DNA of 64,000 nucleotides, from contig JNVV01000058.1 of the NCBI GenBank assembly GCA_000733355.1, positions 1 through 64,000 on the forward strand. Direction: 5' to 3'. Under the pieces are notes generated by a model. The model searched no databases. It worked only from the letters and a program-made list of their open reading frames with translations, and was not told the DNA's origin. The position numbers and the translations under genes are program-made. Positions 31,949-43,520 of this stretch are shown piece by piece. The DNA comes from Falciphora oryzae. Taxonomy: Eukaryota; Ascomycota; Sordariomycetes; Magnaporthales; Magnaporthaceae. Position 1 is the stretch's first letter, and each line of letters starts with the position of its first letter.

Positions 31949-32415
31949 AAGCGCCGCCTTGGCCCTCACAACCCCGAAAAAAACAGAGGTGCAGTGTTGG
32001 ATTGCTCCGTGAATCCCCCCAAACTTTTTTGAGAAGTTAGTCTGCCCTTTTCGCTTTTTCTCCATCTCTAAAGCATCTATCCGGAACCGCATCTCTACCT
32101 CCAACCCATTGATCAGCCACCGGAATCCGTCGAAAAGATACCCAAACCCCCAACATCACTGCTATCTCACGTTTTTGGTCTTTTCGCTTATCCTACGTAT
32201 CATCTAGCTCCGTAGTTATCCTTTCTCGCTTTCTTTGCCATCTCCCGTCCCCGCTCAGTGGCCCCTTCCAACGCGCTGCCCATCTCCTCAATTTCCTCGC
32301 TTTTCCGATTCATCATTTTTCTCCTTATCTCTCCCCCCTCTCTGCCTCCCTTTTCCTTTCGTGTCCTCCAATATCTTGTGTATCTTCTACTTTTCTTCCC
32401 GCCACTACGTTCGTC

Positions 32416-35400
32416 ATGTCGGACCCTAGCCTATACACAGTCGGATGGATCGCCGCCATCCAGACTGAGCTTGTCGCTGCCAAGCAGTTCCTCGACGAGG
32501 CACATGATCCCCCTGCAACCCAGGATCCGAACGACCCCAACGTCTACCATTTGGGCCGGATCGACCGGCACAACGTTGTGATAGCCGGCCTGCCGCAGAA
32601 CGAGTACGGGACGACGGCGGCGGCCGTTGTGGCAGTCAATATGCTGCGCAGTTTCCCCAACATCCGCATCGGCCTGATCGTCGGCATCGCCGGCGGAGCG
32701 CCCTCTCCGCAGCATGACATACGCCTCGGAGATGTCGTTGTTAGCAGCCGCGAAGGAAGGAGAGGCGCTGTACTTCAGTACGACTACGAGAAGACAATTC
32801 AGGGCCAATCTTTCATGTGCACGGCGTTCCTGGATCAACCACCTCAGATCCTTCGCACGGCAGCGGGCAGCCTTGCAGCACAACACGAAGAGGAAGGGCA
32901 CCAATTTGAATCTCAGATTGCTCAGCTGCTGGCGCAAAATAAAAAGATGAAACCAAGGACCAAGGCGAAATACTCTCGTCCACAAACGAGCGACAGGCTG
33001 TACCGGCAGGATGCTGTGCACTCGGCCACTTGCGCTGCCGCGTGCTCCGACAATCCGGAGCATCTCGTCGCCCGGCAGGAGCGCGGCGAGGACGAAGACG
33101 ACCCCGCGATCCACTACGGACCGATCGCGAGTGCGAACCAGCTGATGAAAGATGCCAAGATCCGGGATAAGCTGGCGGAGGACGAGGGCGTCCTTTGCTT
33201 CGAGATGGAGGGGGCTGGTCTGATGAACCACTTCCCTTGCCTGGTGATCCGTGGGATCTGCGACTACTCGGACTCGCACAAGAACAAGGAGTGGCAGGGC
33301 TTCGCCGCGATGATGGCGACGGCCTACGCGAAGGATCTCCTGAAGCAGATTGTGCCCAGCAAGGTCGACGCTGTAGAGAGAATTAAACTGGAAAAGGTGC
33401 TGGATGCAGGTGTGTAATTGTTGTTTCGCCTATTGAAGTCGGGAACCCTTACGTCCCCTGCCCTATCCTTTACGTCACCTATCCTCTTTTTTCTATCCAA
33501 CATATACTTTCTTGACGTTTTCTTCTTTACTGTGTGTCCACTTTCCTGTTTGTTTTTTTTCCTGTCTGTTTTCATAGCCTTCTCTCTCATGTACACCGTC
33601 AGAGCTTCGCATGCTAATCGTGAATATGTAACCAGTCGAACGAGCTGAGCAAAAGGTCGATAGTCTACAGCAAGCCTCGCTAGCCACGGATGCAAAACTC
33701 TCAGGCCTCGAACTCAATGCCCGAACCACTAGGATGAAGAAGTGGCTCCGCCCCGCGGATCCGTCGACAAACGCCAACCACGCAAGAGGGCTCCATCATC
33801 CTGGAACAGGCACCTGGCTTCTAGAAAACCAGACCTTCAAAGAGTGGCATTCTGGATCATCACGTCGGCACTTGTGGCTGCGTGCTCTCGCGGGATGCGG
33901 CAAGACCGTCCTCTGTGCAACAGTCCTTGACCACCTCGCAAAGCCAGACGATCATCTGGTTCTCTACTTCTTTTTCGACTTTAGCGATACGACAAAGCAA
34001 ACCTTCAATGGCATGCTGAGGACCCTGGCTTTCCAGGCATACCTATACCAGCATGGAGCTGCACACAGGGCAACCCTCGACAGCTTATTCCTCAGTCATC
34101 GCGAAGGCGAGGAGCAGCCTGCAGAAAAGACCCTTCGGGAGACCTTGTACAAAATGCTTGCAGGTCAGAAGGTCTTTGTCGTTCTGGACGCTCTGGATGA
34201 GTCGACAACGAGGGGCGAACTCACTGCGTGGATCAAGGATCTGGTCAATAGAGCAGAATTGGAGCACGTCCGGCTGATCTTCACCAGTCGGCCAGAATCC
34301 GATTTTGACCACATTCCCTCCGTGATTGGCGAAGATAACTGCCTATCACTAGACAAAAAGGTTGTTAACACCGACATCGGCGTCTATGTCACATCAAGGC
34401 TCGAAAGTGATGATCGTTTTAAGAAAAAGAAGCTGCCTACAGATCTTGTTGAGGAGATTCGCAATCGCGTTGGAAACGGAGCAGACGGCATGTAAGTATA
34501 TATGGAATCCAGCTTTTTATATCGATTGGCTAACTTTTAGCAGGTTCAGATGGGCATTTTGTCAGCTGGAAACCCTCTCTACGTGTGCCAGTCCCCGGGC
34601 GATCGAAAAAGCTCTCGACACACTGCCACGAAACCTCGAGGAAACATATGAACGGATGATAAACAGCGTCCCAGGCGAGCTTAAAAACGATGCTATACGC
34701 CTCCTGCAGTTTCTCGTCCATTGCGAACAACCTCTCGAGCTGCCAGAAGCTATCGACGTTATAGCTACGCAAACAGGGATAGAACTCCGAGGTTTCGACC
34801 ACAAGCGAAGACCATTCGACGACGCTGTTATCCAGCATTGTCCCGGTATGGTTGCAATTGTTTTTGTAGCAGGCCGCTATGAACTGCACCTTGCTCACTT
34901 TTCCGTTAAGGAGTTCCTCCTCAAACAAGCTATGTTCGAGATTGCGGCTGCTAGCATTTGCATCACAAAAACATGCTTGGCTTATTTGACAGACATTAAA
35001 GGTCCTCACAATCAGTTAGAGGAAAAGTTCCCGCTGGCAAAACGCGCAGCAGAAATCTGGATGCCTCATGCTGTTAAAGCCGAAGCTTCAGCAGACATTG
35101 TGCAAGCATCGATTAAGTTCTTAGAGGATGACCAAACTTTTCAGCGCTGGGGTCAATTATACCAAGCTGACCAGTCGTGGTATGTTAAATTGGGGATTCC
35201 AAAGGGATCACGGCTCTATTATGCTTGCTTGGGTGGATTTAAACAGGCGGCAATACATTTCCTGGACAGGGGCGCCGACGTCGACGCGCAAGGCGGCGAG
35301 TACGGCAACGCCCTGCAGGCCGCTTCGCGGAGTGGCCACACGGAGATCGTTAAGCTGCTGCTGGATAAGGACGCCGACGTTAACGCGCAGGGTGGTGTTT

Positions 35401-35630
35401 ACGGCAACGCTTTGCAGGCCGCCTCGGGGAGTGGCCACACGGAAATCGTCAAACTGCTGCTGGATAAAAGCGCCAACGTTAACGCGCAGGGCGACCTTTA
35501 CGGCAACGCCTTGCTGGCCGCCTCGTGGGGCCGCCACACGGAGATCGTCAAGCTGCTGCTGGACAAGGACGCCGACGTCAATGCGCAGGGCGGCGAGTAC
35601 GGCGCCTGCAGCAAAAGTGGCCAGCGCTAA
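32416..35630 (+). CDS. PNP-NACHT-ankyrin NLR, C-terminally truncated by a transposase insertion
   Basis: Three exons (32416-33409, 33636-34491, 34544-35630) give 978 codons before the stop. The introns have GTGTGT...AACCAG and GTAAGT...AGCAG ends and phases 1 and 2 that join perfectly. Residues 1-305 form a PNP_UDP-like domain ([34 protein letters not shown]). The NACHT follows, with ALAGCGKT at 415-422 and [10 protein letters not shown] at 511-520. A winged-helix-like region begins at [10 protein letters not shown]. Four ankyrin repeats start at about 840. The last repeat breaks at GGEYG, runs into piggyBac transposase sequence and stops. The product is an NLR-type intracellular sensor; nucleosidase activity is inferred from family only. 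It is a paralogue of the gene at 38.5-43.5 kb. Confidence 0.85.
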
Positions 35631-35989
35631 CGATCCACTTGTTCCTCGACAATCTTTTCGGATCTCCTCAATTTGTATCGGGCCTTGCGCAGGCAGGGAA
35701 TCGGTGCAACGGGCACGGCGGCCATGAACTCCGGGTTCTATCAACCTCTGACTGAGGCCAAAAAGCAGGATGAGTCTCGTGGAGATATTCCCTGGGGCTC
35801 GCTCACGTCAGTGCCGACTCCGGACTCAGTAGTCAATCGGATCGCCTGGAAAGATAACGGCCTTGTTACCTTCTTTCCAACTGCATTCACCGGGTACGAG
35901 GCGGCAATCAAGGCCCTTCGCAGGCGCCCCAAGAAGACCTCGAAGGCAGGGCGTGCGGCGCGCCGAGTCTCTGGTGACGAGCAGCAGAT
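35607..35989 (+). pseudogene. PiggyBac transposase fragment joined to the NLR ankyrin exon
   Basis: About 380 bp match 22889-23270 of the intact transposase at roughly 80-85% by eye, including LDNLFGSP and MNSGFYQPL. An extra T near 35672 (CAATTTGTATCGG versus CAATTGTATCGG) shifts the frame. The left junction lies at GCCTGCAG, which occurs both in the ankyrin unit and in the transposase, suggesting joining by microhomology. It derives from another family member, not from the 21.9-kb copy. Confidence 0.85.
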
Positions 35990-36439
35990 CTTGACGTCCT
36001 GGACGCCTCGGGAAACACGCCGCCACACCGGGCCGCACATCAGGGATGTGAGAACGTCGCTGAATATCCATGGCAGGACGCGAACAAAAAGCTGCGAGAC
36101 CGTAATGGCAGGACTGTCTTGCATGTAGCGGCGATGGCGGGAATGGCGAAAGTGGTTGCCGTGGAGCTGGGCGCCGACAGGGACGCGAGGGACGGTTACG
36201 AGCGCACGCCGCTGCACCCGGCCGCGGAAAACGGGCATAGGCTGCTGGCGGAGCTGGGCGCCGACAAGGACGCGAGGGACCGGGACGGGCGCACGCCGCT
36301 GCACCGTGCCGCGCAACACGGGCGCGAGGCTGTCGCGAGGTTTCTTGGACAACGACTTTGCCACCTCCCCGCCCACCACCTGCGACCTGCCCTTAATTAT
36401 GTACCCAAAACGTGGCAAATTGAAGGCCTAAAAATGTGA
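35990..36439 (+). pseudogene. Ankyrin-repeat relic downstream of the transposase fragment
   Basis: One open frame from about 35990 to the stop at 36437-36439 gives four ankyrin-like units: SGNTPPHRAAHQGCENVAE, NGRTVLHVAAMAGMAKVV, ERTPLHPAAENGHRLLAE, and DRDGRTPLHRAAQHGREAVA. The consensus (LGADRDARDxDGRTPLH) differs from that of the upstream NLR ([19 protein letters not shown]), so this is the tail of a different ankyrin protein. It has no start of its own. Confidence 0.7.
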
Positions 36440-36668
36440 AAGAATATTGCTTAGTTATGTTAGATGGTGGTAGCTCCGTGTGGCAATTTCACTGGGGTGC
36501 TCTGCTGGATTATGACGTATTGAATTTTCGCCTGGTGGATTAGCCCTCGCAACCCTAGGTGTCGTTTTCGGCCAGTCAATGGTGGCCAAGAGGTAACGGT
36601 CGAGGCGGTACCATGAGGATGTGGGCGGATTCAGCAGGCGTCGGCGGCGACTTGTGTCAACCGTGCGG

Positions 36669-36959
36669 AGAGAAAGAGAGAGAAAAAGAGATAGAGAGTA
36701 TATTCGACGCCGGTGTGTCGGGATCTACCATTCCCTGTTTCCCTAGGGGCACACGACGTCCTAGCGCTACCCACTAGGCTACGGTGATGCCATCGAGGCG
36801 GCTAACAACTTGAACCCGAAGGCACACGGTGGTCGGGCCGCATTCCGGCGCTCCTTGTTGGTGAGCGGGCAATCGGCAATAGGGCGTATATACGCCGGGG
36901 CGTTGTAGGCGCAGCGGGTGGTAGTGGTGCGTTCGGCCGGCCAATGTGCCGGAAAGGGG
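36669..36959 (-). repeat. Copy 3 of the tRNA-like repeat family
   Basis: Read on the minus strand it runs from CCTTTCCGGCACATTGGCC through ACCACCCGCTGCG to a tRNA-like core, TAGCCTAGTGGGTAGCGCTA (a good A-box match), then AATGGTAGATCCC and a (CT)n-rich tail. It lies between the ankyrin relic and the S8 relic. Confidence 0.75.
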
Positions 36960-37207
36960 TAAGGCCAGGTTTGGGTGGGACCCCTGAGCCCGGCCGGGGG
37001 CGCGGGGGACCAACAAGCCTATTGTTGATTCGGTTGAAATAAAAGCAAGGAAAAGGAGATACAAAGGAAAGGGTTTTGTGCAAAAAAAAAAAAAAAAAAA
37101 AAACTTCCTTCAACTGTCATGTAAAGCCACTGGACACCGCGCCTCCATTGTCAAAAATGCCGGTGACTCTCATCCAGTGCAGCATCACCACGGGCAAAGC
37201 CAGACAG

Positions 37208-37620
37208 TCACTGTCCCCCGTGACGGCCCAGTCTGTAATAAAGCTTATATGTGCTAGTTTCGATAGTGTTATTCAACGCCACCGATAACGTCTCACAAAA
37301 CCCATCCCTCTGCGGCCTGATTGCGTCTGCCCGAGGTATATCTTCGTCCACATCCAGCAGTTCCTTCCACGGCGCCAAGCAGCGGAGCCCGCCATCCAGT
37401 CCTCTGTTGGACAAGGCCTCAAACACCGCGCTCATCCCCTCGACCCTCTTCAGCCACGAGCGGTGTCTGATCTTGTCCCGCACGTCCCGGCGTCTGGAAA
37501 AATCCAGCAGCCGCGCAGCGATGCCCGCGGCTGCCACGGCCGAGTAGCTCGTCCCAGACAGCGGCCCGGCACCCCGGGCAGGCAGATGTCCTGGCCGATG
37601 ATCGCGAAGCTGTAAGCTAT
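37208..37620 (-). pseudogene. C-terminal relic of a subtilisin-like (S8) serine protease
   Basis: Minus-strand translation gives SFAIIGQDICLPGV, then (after a frame change) LSGTSYSAVAAAGIAARLLDF. This carries the GTSxA active-site serine block of subtilases. About 75 more residues follow (RHRSWLKRVEGMSAVFEAL...), typical of fungal S8 domains attached to NLR or ankyrin proteins. The Asp and His parts of the triad are missing and the frame is broken, so it is not functional. S8 domains are common NLR partners, which fits this cluster. Confidence 0.6.
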
Positions 37621-37653
37621 ATAGATTGCGAAAAGATTGTCACATCCGCCGTA

Positions 37654-38088
37654 TCAGGTCTCCTCGAGCTCAAGCTCCACGGGCCTTTTGGCCGTCTCCT
37701 CCAGCTGCTTCAGCATGTGCGCCACGGCCTGGTCCATCTCCCGGCTGACGGGGACGTGCCCCGCGCCGTTTAGGGCGGTGGTGTAGAAGGCCTTAAGGCC
37801 TGTGAGGGCCGAGATGTCCCGCGAGCGCCCCTCGGCGGACACGGCGGCGGTGGCGGCGACCTCGCCTTGCCTCACCTTCGCGGTCCCCTTAGCGGCGTCG
37901 AGGGCCACGACGGCCGTGTCCGCGACTTGGCAGTCGCATTCAGGTTCGCGAGCTCGACTGCCACGGTAAGGTCGTCGGCCTGCGCCATTGTCTTTTTCAA
38001 CGACGACGATCCGGTGTTGGAAAGGGTCGACGCGGCCACGGCGACGCTGGTTGCTGCCGTCTCCGGCGTCCCGGGGTCACCATCCTAG
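37654..38088 (-). pseudogene. Frame-shifted ORF relic of unknown family
   Basis: The minus strand reads GTPETAATSVAVAASTLSNT and SSSLKKTMAQADDLTVAVEL, then continues one frame over as VALDAAKGTAKVRQGEVAA and FYTTALNGAGHVPVSREMD before a stop at 37654. One missing base near 37922 would reconcile the frames. It is Ala-rich and helical, with no motif I recognise. Confidence 0.4.
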
Positions 38089-38366
38089 TAACGCGCTGGC
38101 GTACCCCACTTTGTAATCCAGCGGAGAGGGTCTAGAATCATCATGCAATTAGGGGCATAAGGGCTCGAGAACAACTAAATTGAGACCGCCCCTGCGACCC
38201 TTTATGGGCAGAGAGATGAGAACAACAGCCCATAAGCCAACCTGAAGTTCACACGTCCCGATCAACAGCCGATGGCGGTATTTGGTTCCATCACAGCCGA
38301 GATAGTTGAACGTCTGCCGCCTGCTTGAAGTCGAGGGCGCCGTATTAGGGGCCTTGATCAGCGGTT
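38089..38366. other. Intergenic, no gene seen
   Basis: About 280 bp between the Ala-rich relic and the end of the large NLR tail. No open frame or repeat is recognised. Confidence 0.4.
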
Positions 38367-41300
38367 TCAGGGCTCGAAAGGGCGAGGTTTCTTCGCCACA
38401 TTGGTCGAAGTGAGTGAGTCGCGCCGCTTTCGCGACAGTCTATTGGCATCCTTTTTTTGGAGGAGTTGCACAATGTCCGTGTGGCCTCGGTATGAGGCAG
38501 CCCGGAGGGCAGTGCCGTAGCGGCGACTCTGTGCGTTAACGCCAGCTAGCTCCCTTATCCAGCAGCAGTCGCACAATATCCGTGTGGCCTCCCTCTAAGG
38601 CGGCCTGGAGAGCGGTGCCGTAGCGACTTTGTGCGTTGACGTCGGCTCCCTTGTCGAGCAGCAGTCGCACAGTCTCCGTGTGGCCTCCCTCTAAGGCGGC
38701 CTGCAGAGCGGTGCCGTAGCGACTTTGTGCGTTGACGTCGGCTCCCTTGTCCAGCAGCAGTCGCACAGTCTCCGTGTGGCCTCCCTCTGAGGCGGCCCGG
38801 AGAGCGGTGCCGTAGAGGCGACTTTGTGCGTTGACGTCAACTCCCTTGTCCAGCAGAAGTCGCACAGTCTCCGTGTGGCCTCCCTCTGAGGCAATATAAA
38901 GAGCGGGAGCGGTGTCGTAGCAACCTTGTGCGTTGACGCCGGCTCCTTTGTCCAGCAGCAGTCGCACAATGTCCGTATGGCCTCCCTTTAAGGCAATATA
39001 GAAAGCGGGAGCGGTGCCGTAGCGACCCTCGGCTTTAACGTCGGCTCCCTTGTCTAGTAGCAGTCGCACAGTCTCCGTGTGGCCTCCTATTGAGGCAATA
39101 TAAAAAGCGGGAGCGGTGTCGTAGCGACCCTGCGCGTTGACGTCGGCTCCCTTGTCCAGCAGCAGTCGCACAGTCTCCGTGTGGCCTCCCTCTAAGGCGG
39201 CCTGGAGAGCGGTGCCGTAGCGACTTTGTGCGTTGACGTCGGCTCCCTTGTCCAGCAGCAGTCGCACAATATCCGTGTGGCCTCCCTCTGAGGCGGCCTG
39301 GAGAGCGGTGCCGTGGAGGCGACTTTGTGCGTTGACGTCGACTCCCTTGTCCAGCAGCAGTCGCACAATGTCCGTGTGGCCTCCGTATGAGGCGGCCCGG
39401 AGAGCAGCGCCGTAGCGGCAACCCTGTGCGTTGACGTCGGCTCCTTTGTCCAGTAGCAATCGCACAATATCCGTGTGGCCTCCGCCTGAGGCAGCTTGGA
39501 GAGCGGGAGTGGTGCCGTACCCGTAACCCTGTGCGTTAACGTCGGCTCCTTTATCCAGCAGCAGTTGCACAATGTCCATGTGGCCTCGCACTGAGGCGGC
39601 CTGGAAAGCGGTGCCGTAATAGCCACCCTGTGTGTTAACGTCGGCTCCCTTATCCAGCAGCAATCGCACAATATCTATACAGCCTCGCTCTGAAGCAATA
39701 TAAAAAGCGGTGCCGTAATAGCCACCCCGTGCGTTGGCGTCGGCTCCCTTATTTAGTAGCAATCGCACAATATCCGTATGGCCTCCTCCTGAGGCAGCTT
39801 GGAGAGCGGTGCCGTAGCTGCCACCTTGTAGGTTGACGTCAGCTCCTTTGTCTAGCAGCAATTGCACAATACTCGTATGGCCTCCCCTTGAGGCAATTTG
39901 GAGAGCTGTGCCGTAGCCGCCACCGTGTGCGTTAACGTCGACTCCCTTATCCAACAGCAACCGCATGATATTTATATGGCCTCGCTCTGAAGCAATATAA
40001 AAAGCGGTGCCGTAGTAGCCACCTTGTGCGTTAGCGTTGGCTCCTTTATCCAGCAGCAGTCGCACGATATCCGTATGGCCTTGTTCTGAAGCAGCTTGGA
40101 GAGCGGTGCCGTAAAAACCACCTTGTGCGTTGGCGTCGGCTCCTTTGTCCAGCAGCAGTCGCACAATATCCGTATGGCCTCCCTTTGAGGCAATATAAAG
40201 AGCGGTGCCGTGGCTGTCATCGGTGCTGTAAACGCCACCTTGTGCGTTGGCGTCGGCTCCTTTGTCCAGCAGCAGTCGCACAATATCCGTATGGCCTCCC
40301 TTTAAGGCAGCCCAGAAAGCGGTGTCGTAAACGCCACCTTGTGCGTTGGTGTCGGCTCCTCCTTTGTCTAGCAGCAGTCGCACAATATCCGTATGGCCTC
40401 CCTTTGAGGCAGCCCGGAGAGCGGCGCCGTAGCCGCCATTTTGTGGGTTAACGTTAGCTCCTTTGTTTAGCAGCAGTCGCACAATATCCGTATGGCCTCC
40501 CTTTGAGGCAGCCCGGAGAGCGGCGCCGTAGCTGCCATTTTGTGGGTTAACGTTAGCTCCTTTGTTTAGCAGCAGTCGCATAATATCCATATGGCCTCGC
40601 TCTAAAGCAGCTTGGAAAGCGGTGCCGTGGTAGCCACCTTGTGCGTTGGCGTCGGCTCCCTTGCCCAGCAGCAGTCGCACAATATTCGTGTGGCCTGCCT
40701 CCGAGGCAGCCTGGAGAGCGGTGCCGTAGCGGCCACCCTGTGCGTTGACGTCGGCTCCCGCGTCTATCAATTGCTTCGTAGTTCTGGCGAGTCCTTTGAA
40801 ACATGCAAAGTACAGACAAGAAGCCTTGGTGTTCCTGGGCTTAATATCCCAAGGCCGATCTGGCTGATGCAGTTTTGTCCACGCTTGAAACAAGCCGCCG
40901 TTTTGCAGAAACCTTAGCGCTCGCTCCCTTGTTGGCTTGTCACGTTCTGCAAGCCTAGCATGGTCCATCCAGATTTTTGCTGCATGCTCGGCCAATGCAA
41001 AGTGTGATGCAGGGCGATCTTGGACCATCGCAATGCTGGAAAGGTAGACTAAGCACGTCTGGGTGATGTTGATGCTAGCTTTTGCGACAAGAAAGCCTTC
41101 TGCCTCGCCGGCGAGAAGATACTCCTTGACTGACAAATGAGCTAGATGGAGTTCTGCCACCGGCTCATTACTGTAACGTGGCTGAACTTGGACGACTGAC
41201 ACCAGACTTGGGCAAAATCTCGTGATCTCGCCTGGATTCGGCATCCTATCACCTTCGTCGAACCCTTCATGGCGATCGTCGAGTCGAATGGCCAAAACAT

Positions 41301-43484
41301 CGACCGCTTCATCAAGCGTTAGTGGCCGCTCGGAATGAATAAGAAATTGGAGGAGCCGGATAGCTTTAGGCTTCCGCTCCGGCGGTATTCTTTCGAGCAT
41401 TCGGGTGTATGTATCGTTAAGGTTTCGCGGCAAGGATTGGAGGGCCGCTTTAACCTCTTGTCGGTCAAGACAGTCCTGGAGGCTATCTAGCTGGCATGCC
41501 GCCCATCGGAACCTAACATTGTAATTAGCGGGTGATTCGCCACGAAGCGAGATGGTATAATACGTACATTCCATTCGACTTTTTCGCGACTGTTTCGCGA
41601 ATTTCCTTAAGCACCGCTGAATCTGACGCCCACCTTGCGAACTCGTCGCTCTTTTCGAGCCTTTCCGTAACGTAAGAGCGTATGTCGGCGTCGATTGCGT
41701 TTTTATCGAGCCTTAAGCAATTCTGCTCGCCGATCAATGGTGGGATCCCACGAACAAATTCGGCTTCTGGCCGGCCGGCGCAGACCAGCTGGATATGGTT
41801 CAATTCTGTTGCAGAAGTGACCTCTCTGATCCAGCCGAGGAGTTCTGTTCTTGTAGTGGATTCGTCCAGGGCATCGAGGACGATAAACGCCTTTTTCTGC
41901 CTCTGAAGAAGCTTGCAAACAGCCTCCCGGAGGGTCCCGGTTGTCGGCTGTTGCTGGCCGTCCTGGTGAGATTGGAACAGACTATTGAGCTGCGTAGCGG
42001 AGTCGGGTCCACGTCGGTACAACTGGAAGGCAAGCGACCGCAACATGCCATCTACCGTCTGCTTTGTCGTATCACTGAAATCGAAGAAGAAGCTGAGGAC
42101 CAAGTCGTCGTCGCTTCCCTCCCCGAGATGATCGAAAACCGTCGTGCTCAGCACGGTCTTGCCGCACCCTACCAGCCCGTTCAGCCACAGATGCCGGCGT
42201 GATCCCGACCGCCACTCCTGGAAGGCCGGACTCTTCAGAAACCATGTGCCAGTCCCCTTATGGCACTTCTCCCTCGCGTGGTTGGCGTTTGTGGACGGAT
42301 CCGGTGGCGAAAGCCAGCGCTTGATTTTGTCGGAATCAGAGTCGAACTTGACGGACTCAAGTGTAGCGTTCATCGCCAGTGTGGTTTGCCGTGTGTCATC
42401 GACCTTCTGTTCAACTAGCTGCAGTTAGCGAGTGCCCAAAACTAGACTAGACTGCCGGAAATGCGGGAGAATTTGGAAGAAACTTACTGCTTTGGAGAAT
42501 GTCATTCACATCCATCTTCCTTTCGGCCTGAATCTCGCTGGGCGGGATTCGGCGCAAAAGCTCAGCTGCGTACGCAGCGGCAACCAGGGACGCATAGCCC
42601 TGCCAGTCCTTGTTCTTGTGCGTGTCCGAGTAGTCACAGATTCCGCGGATGACCAGGCATTTGAAGCTGGTGTTTATCAGACCCGCCGCCTCCATTTCGA
42701 AGCAGAGCACCCCTTCGGTCTCTGCGAACATGTCCCGGTCCTTGGCATCCTTCATCAGCGAGTTGCCGGATGCAACTAGCCCGTAGTGGATGGTTGAAGG
42801 ATCATCATCCTTATCACGGGGGGGCCTCGACACGAGGCCGTCCGCACACGCCTGGCTGCAGCCTCCGTCGTTGGAGGCATTCTCAAGATGCGTGACTTCG
42901 GAGTCATACAGCCTGTCATTGCTGGGGCGCGAGTAACCCCCCTTGCGGAGCTTGGGGTGTTTGTCGAGTACGCTATTTGTCCGGGCTTCGAGGCCATTAC
43001 TCTCCAGCAAGTGCTCTGCCTTAAGTTGCTCAATCGCTGTGAGCAAGCACTGCGGTGGCGGGCTTAGAAAACCGGTTCGCCGGAATTCTTGCCCCTGGAT
43101 CCTCTTGCCGAAGTCGTATTGGATCACACCGCCGTGGCCGGGGCCTGGGCAACTGACGACGACGTCGCCGAGGCGGACGTCACACTTCTGACTCGGAGCG
43201 CCGCCGCCGACACCGACCATCAGGCCGAAGCGAATGTCGGGGAAGCTGCGCAGCATGTTACTCGCGACGCCTGTTGCAGATGAGATGCCGTACTGCCCGG
43301 CGGGGAGCACGGCCATCACGACGTTGTGTCGACCGATCGCTCCCAGCACGTAGGCATTGTGGTCGTTGTCGGCTTTCGTCTGAGGCGGGCCGTGCTTCTC
43401 ATCAAGGAAAGCCTGTGAGGCGGCAAACTCGACGGCGAGGGCGCAAATCCAGCCGACCGTGTACGTGCGAGGGGAGTCCGACAT
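38367..43484 (-). CDS. PNP-NACHT-ankyrin NLR with about 23 ankyrin repeats
   Basis: Three exons (43484-42488, 42414-41568, 41512-38536) join in phases 1 and 2 and give 1606 aa. The 73-bp and 55-bp introns have GTAAGT...CTAG and GTACGT...TTAG ends. I chose the start MSDSPRTYTVGW, which matches the paralogue at 32.4 kb, over an ATG 36 bp upstream. The PNP-like domain has GLMVGVGGGAPS, VLCFEMEAAGLI and [10 protein letters not shown]. The NACHT has GLVGCGKT (412-419) and a Walker B LDALDE. Then comes MFRWAACQLD and an ankyrin array from about residue 845. At 38551 an extra AGCT (GCTAGCT) shifts the frame and ends the protein at 38536. Without it the frame would run to 38367 and add a last ankyrin unit and a Lys/Arg-rich tail. 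Confidence 0.9.
38536..40815 (-). repeat. Ankyrin-coding array, 96-99 bp units
   Basis: About 23 units of the type GTALQAASEGGHTDIVRLLL + DKGADVNAQ. Some units (the last three, for example) are almost identical in DNA. Others carry small in-frame insertions such as STDDSH, GYGT and RYDTAPA. Variation centres on the ALQAAS/AFYIAS, EGG/KGG/ERG and C-terminal loop positions. This is the usual ligand-binding face. Confidence 0.9.
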
Positions 43485-43520
43485 GATGGTCCGAGCAGGG
43501 AAAACGACAACGATTATCAA

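Noticed and set aside
32431..33279. 282-codon antisense ORF under the PNP exon
   Set aside because: Shadow of the real PNP coding sequence, which has motifs and matching introns.
38536..40815. CRISPR-like or satellite array
   Set aside because: The regular 96-99 bp repeats encode ankyrin units in a continuous frame.
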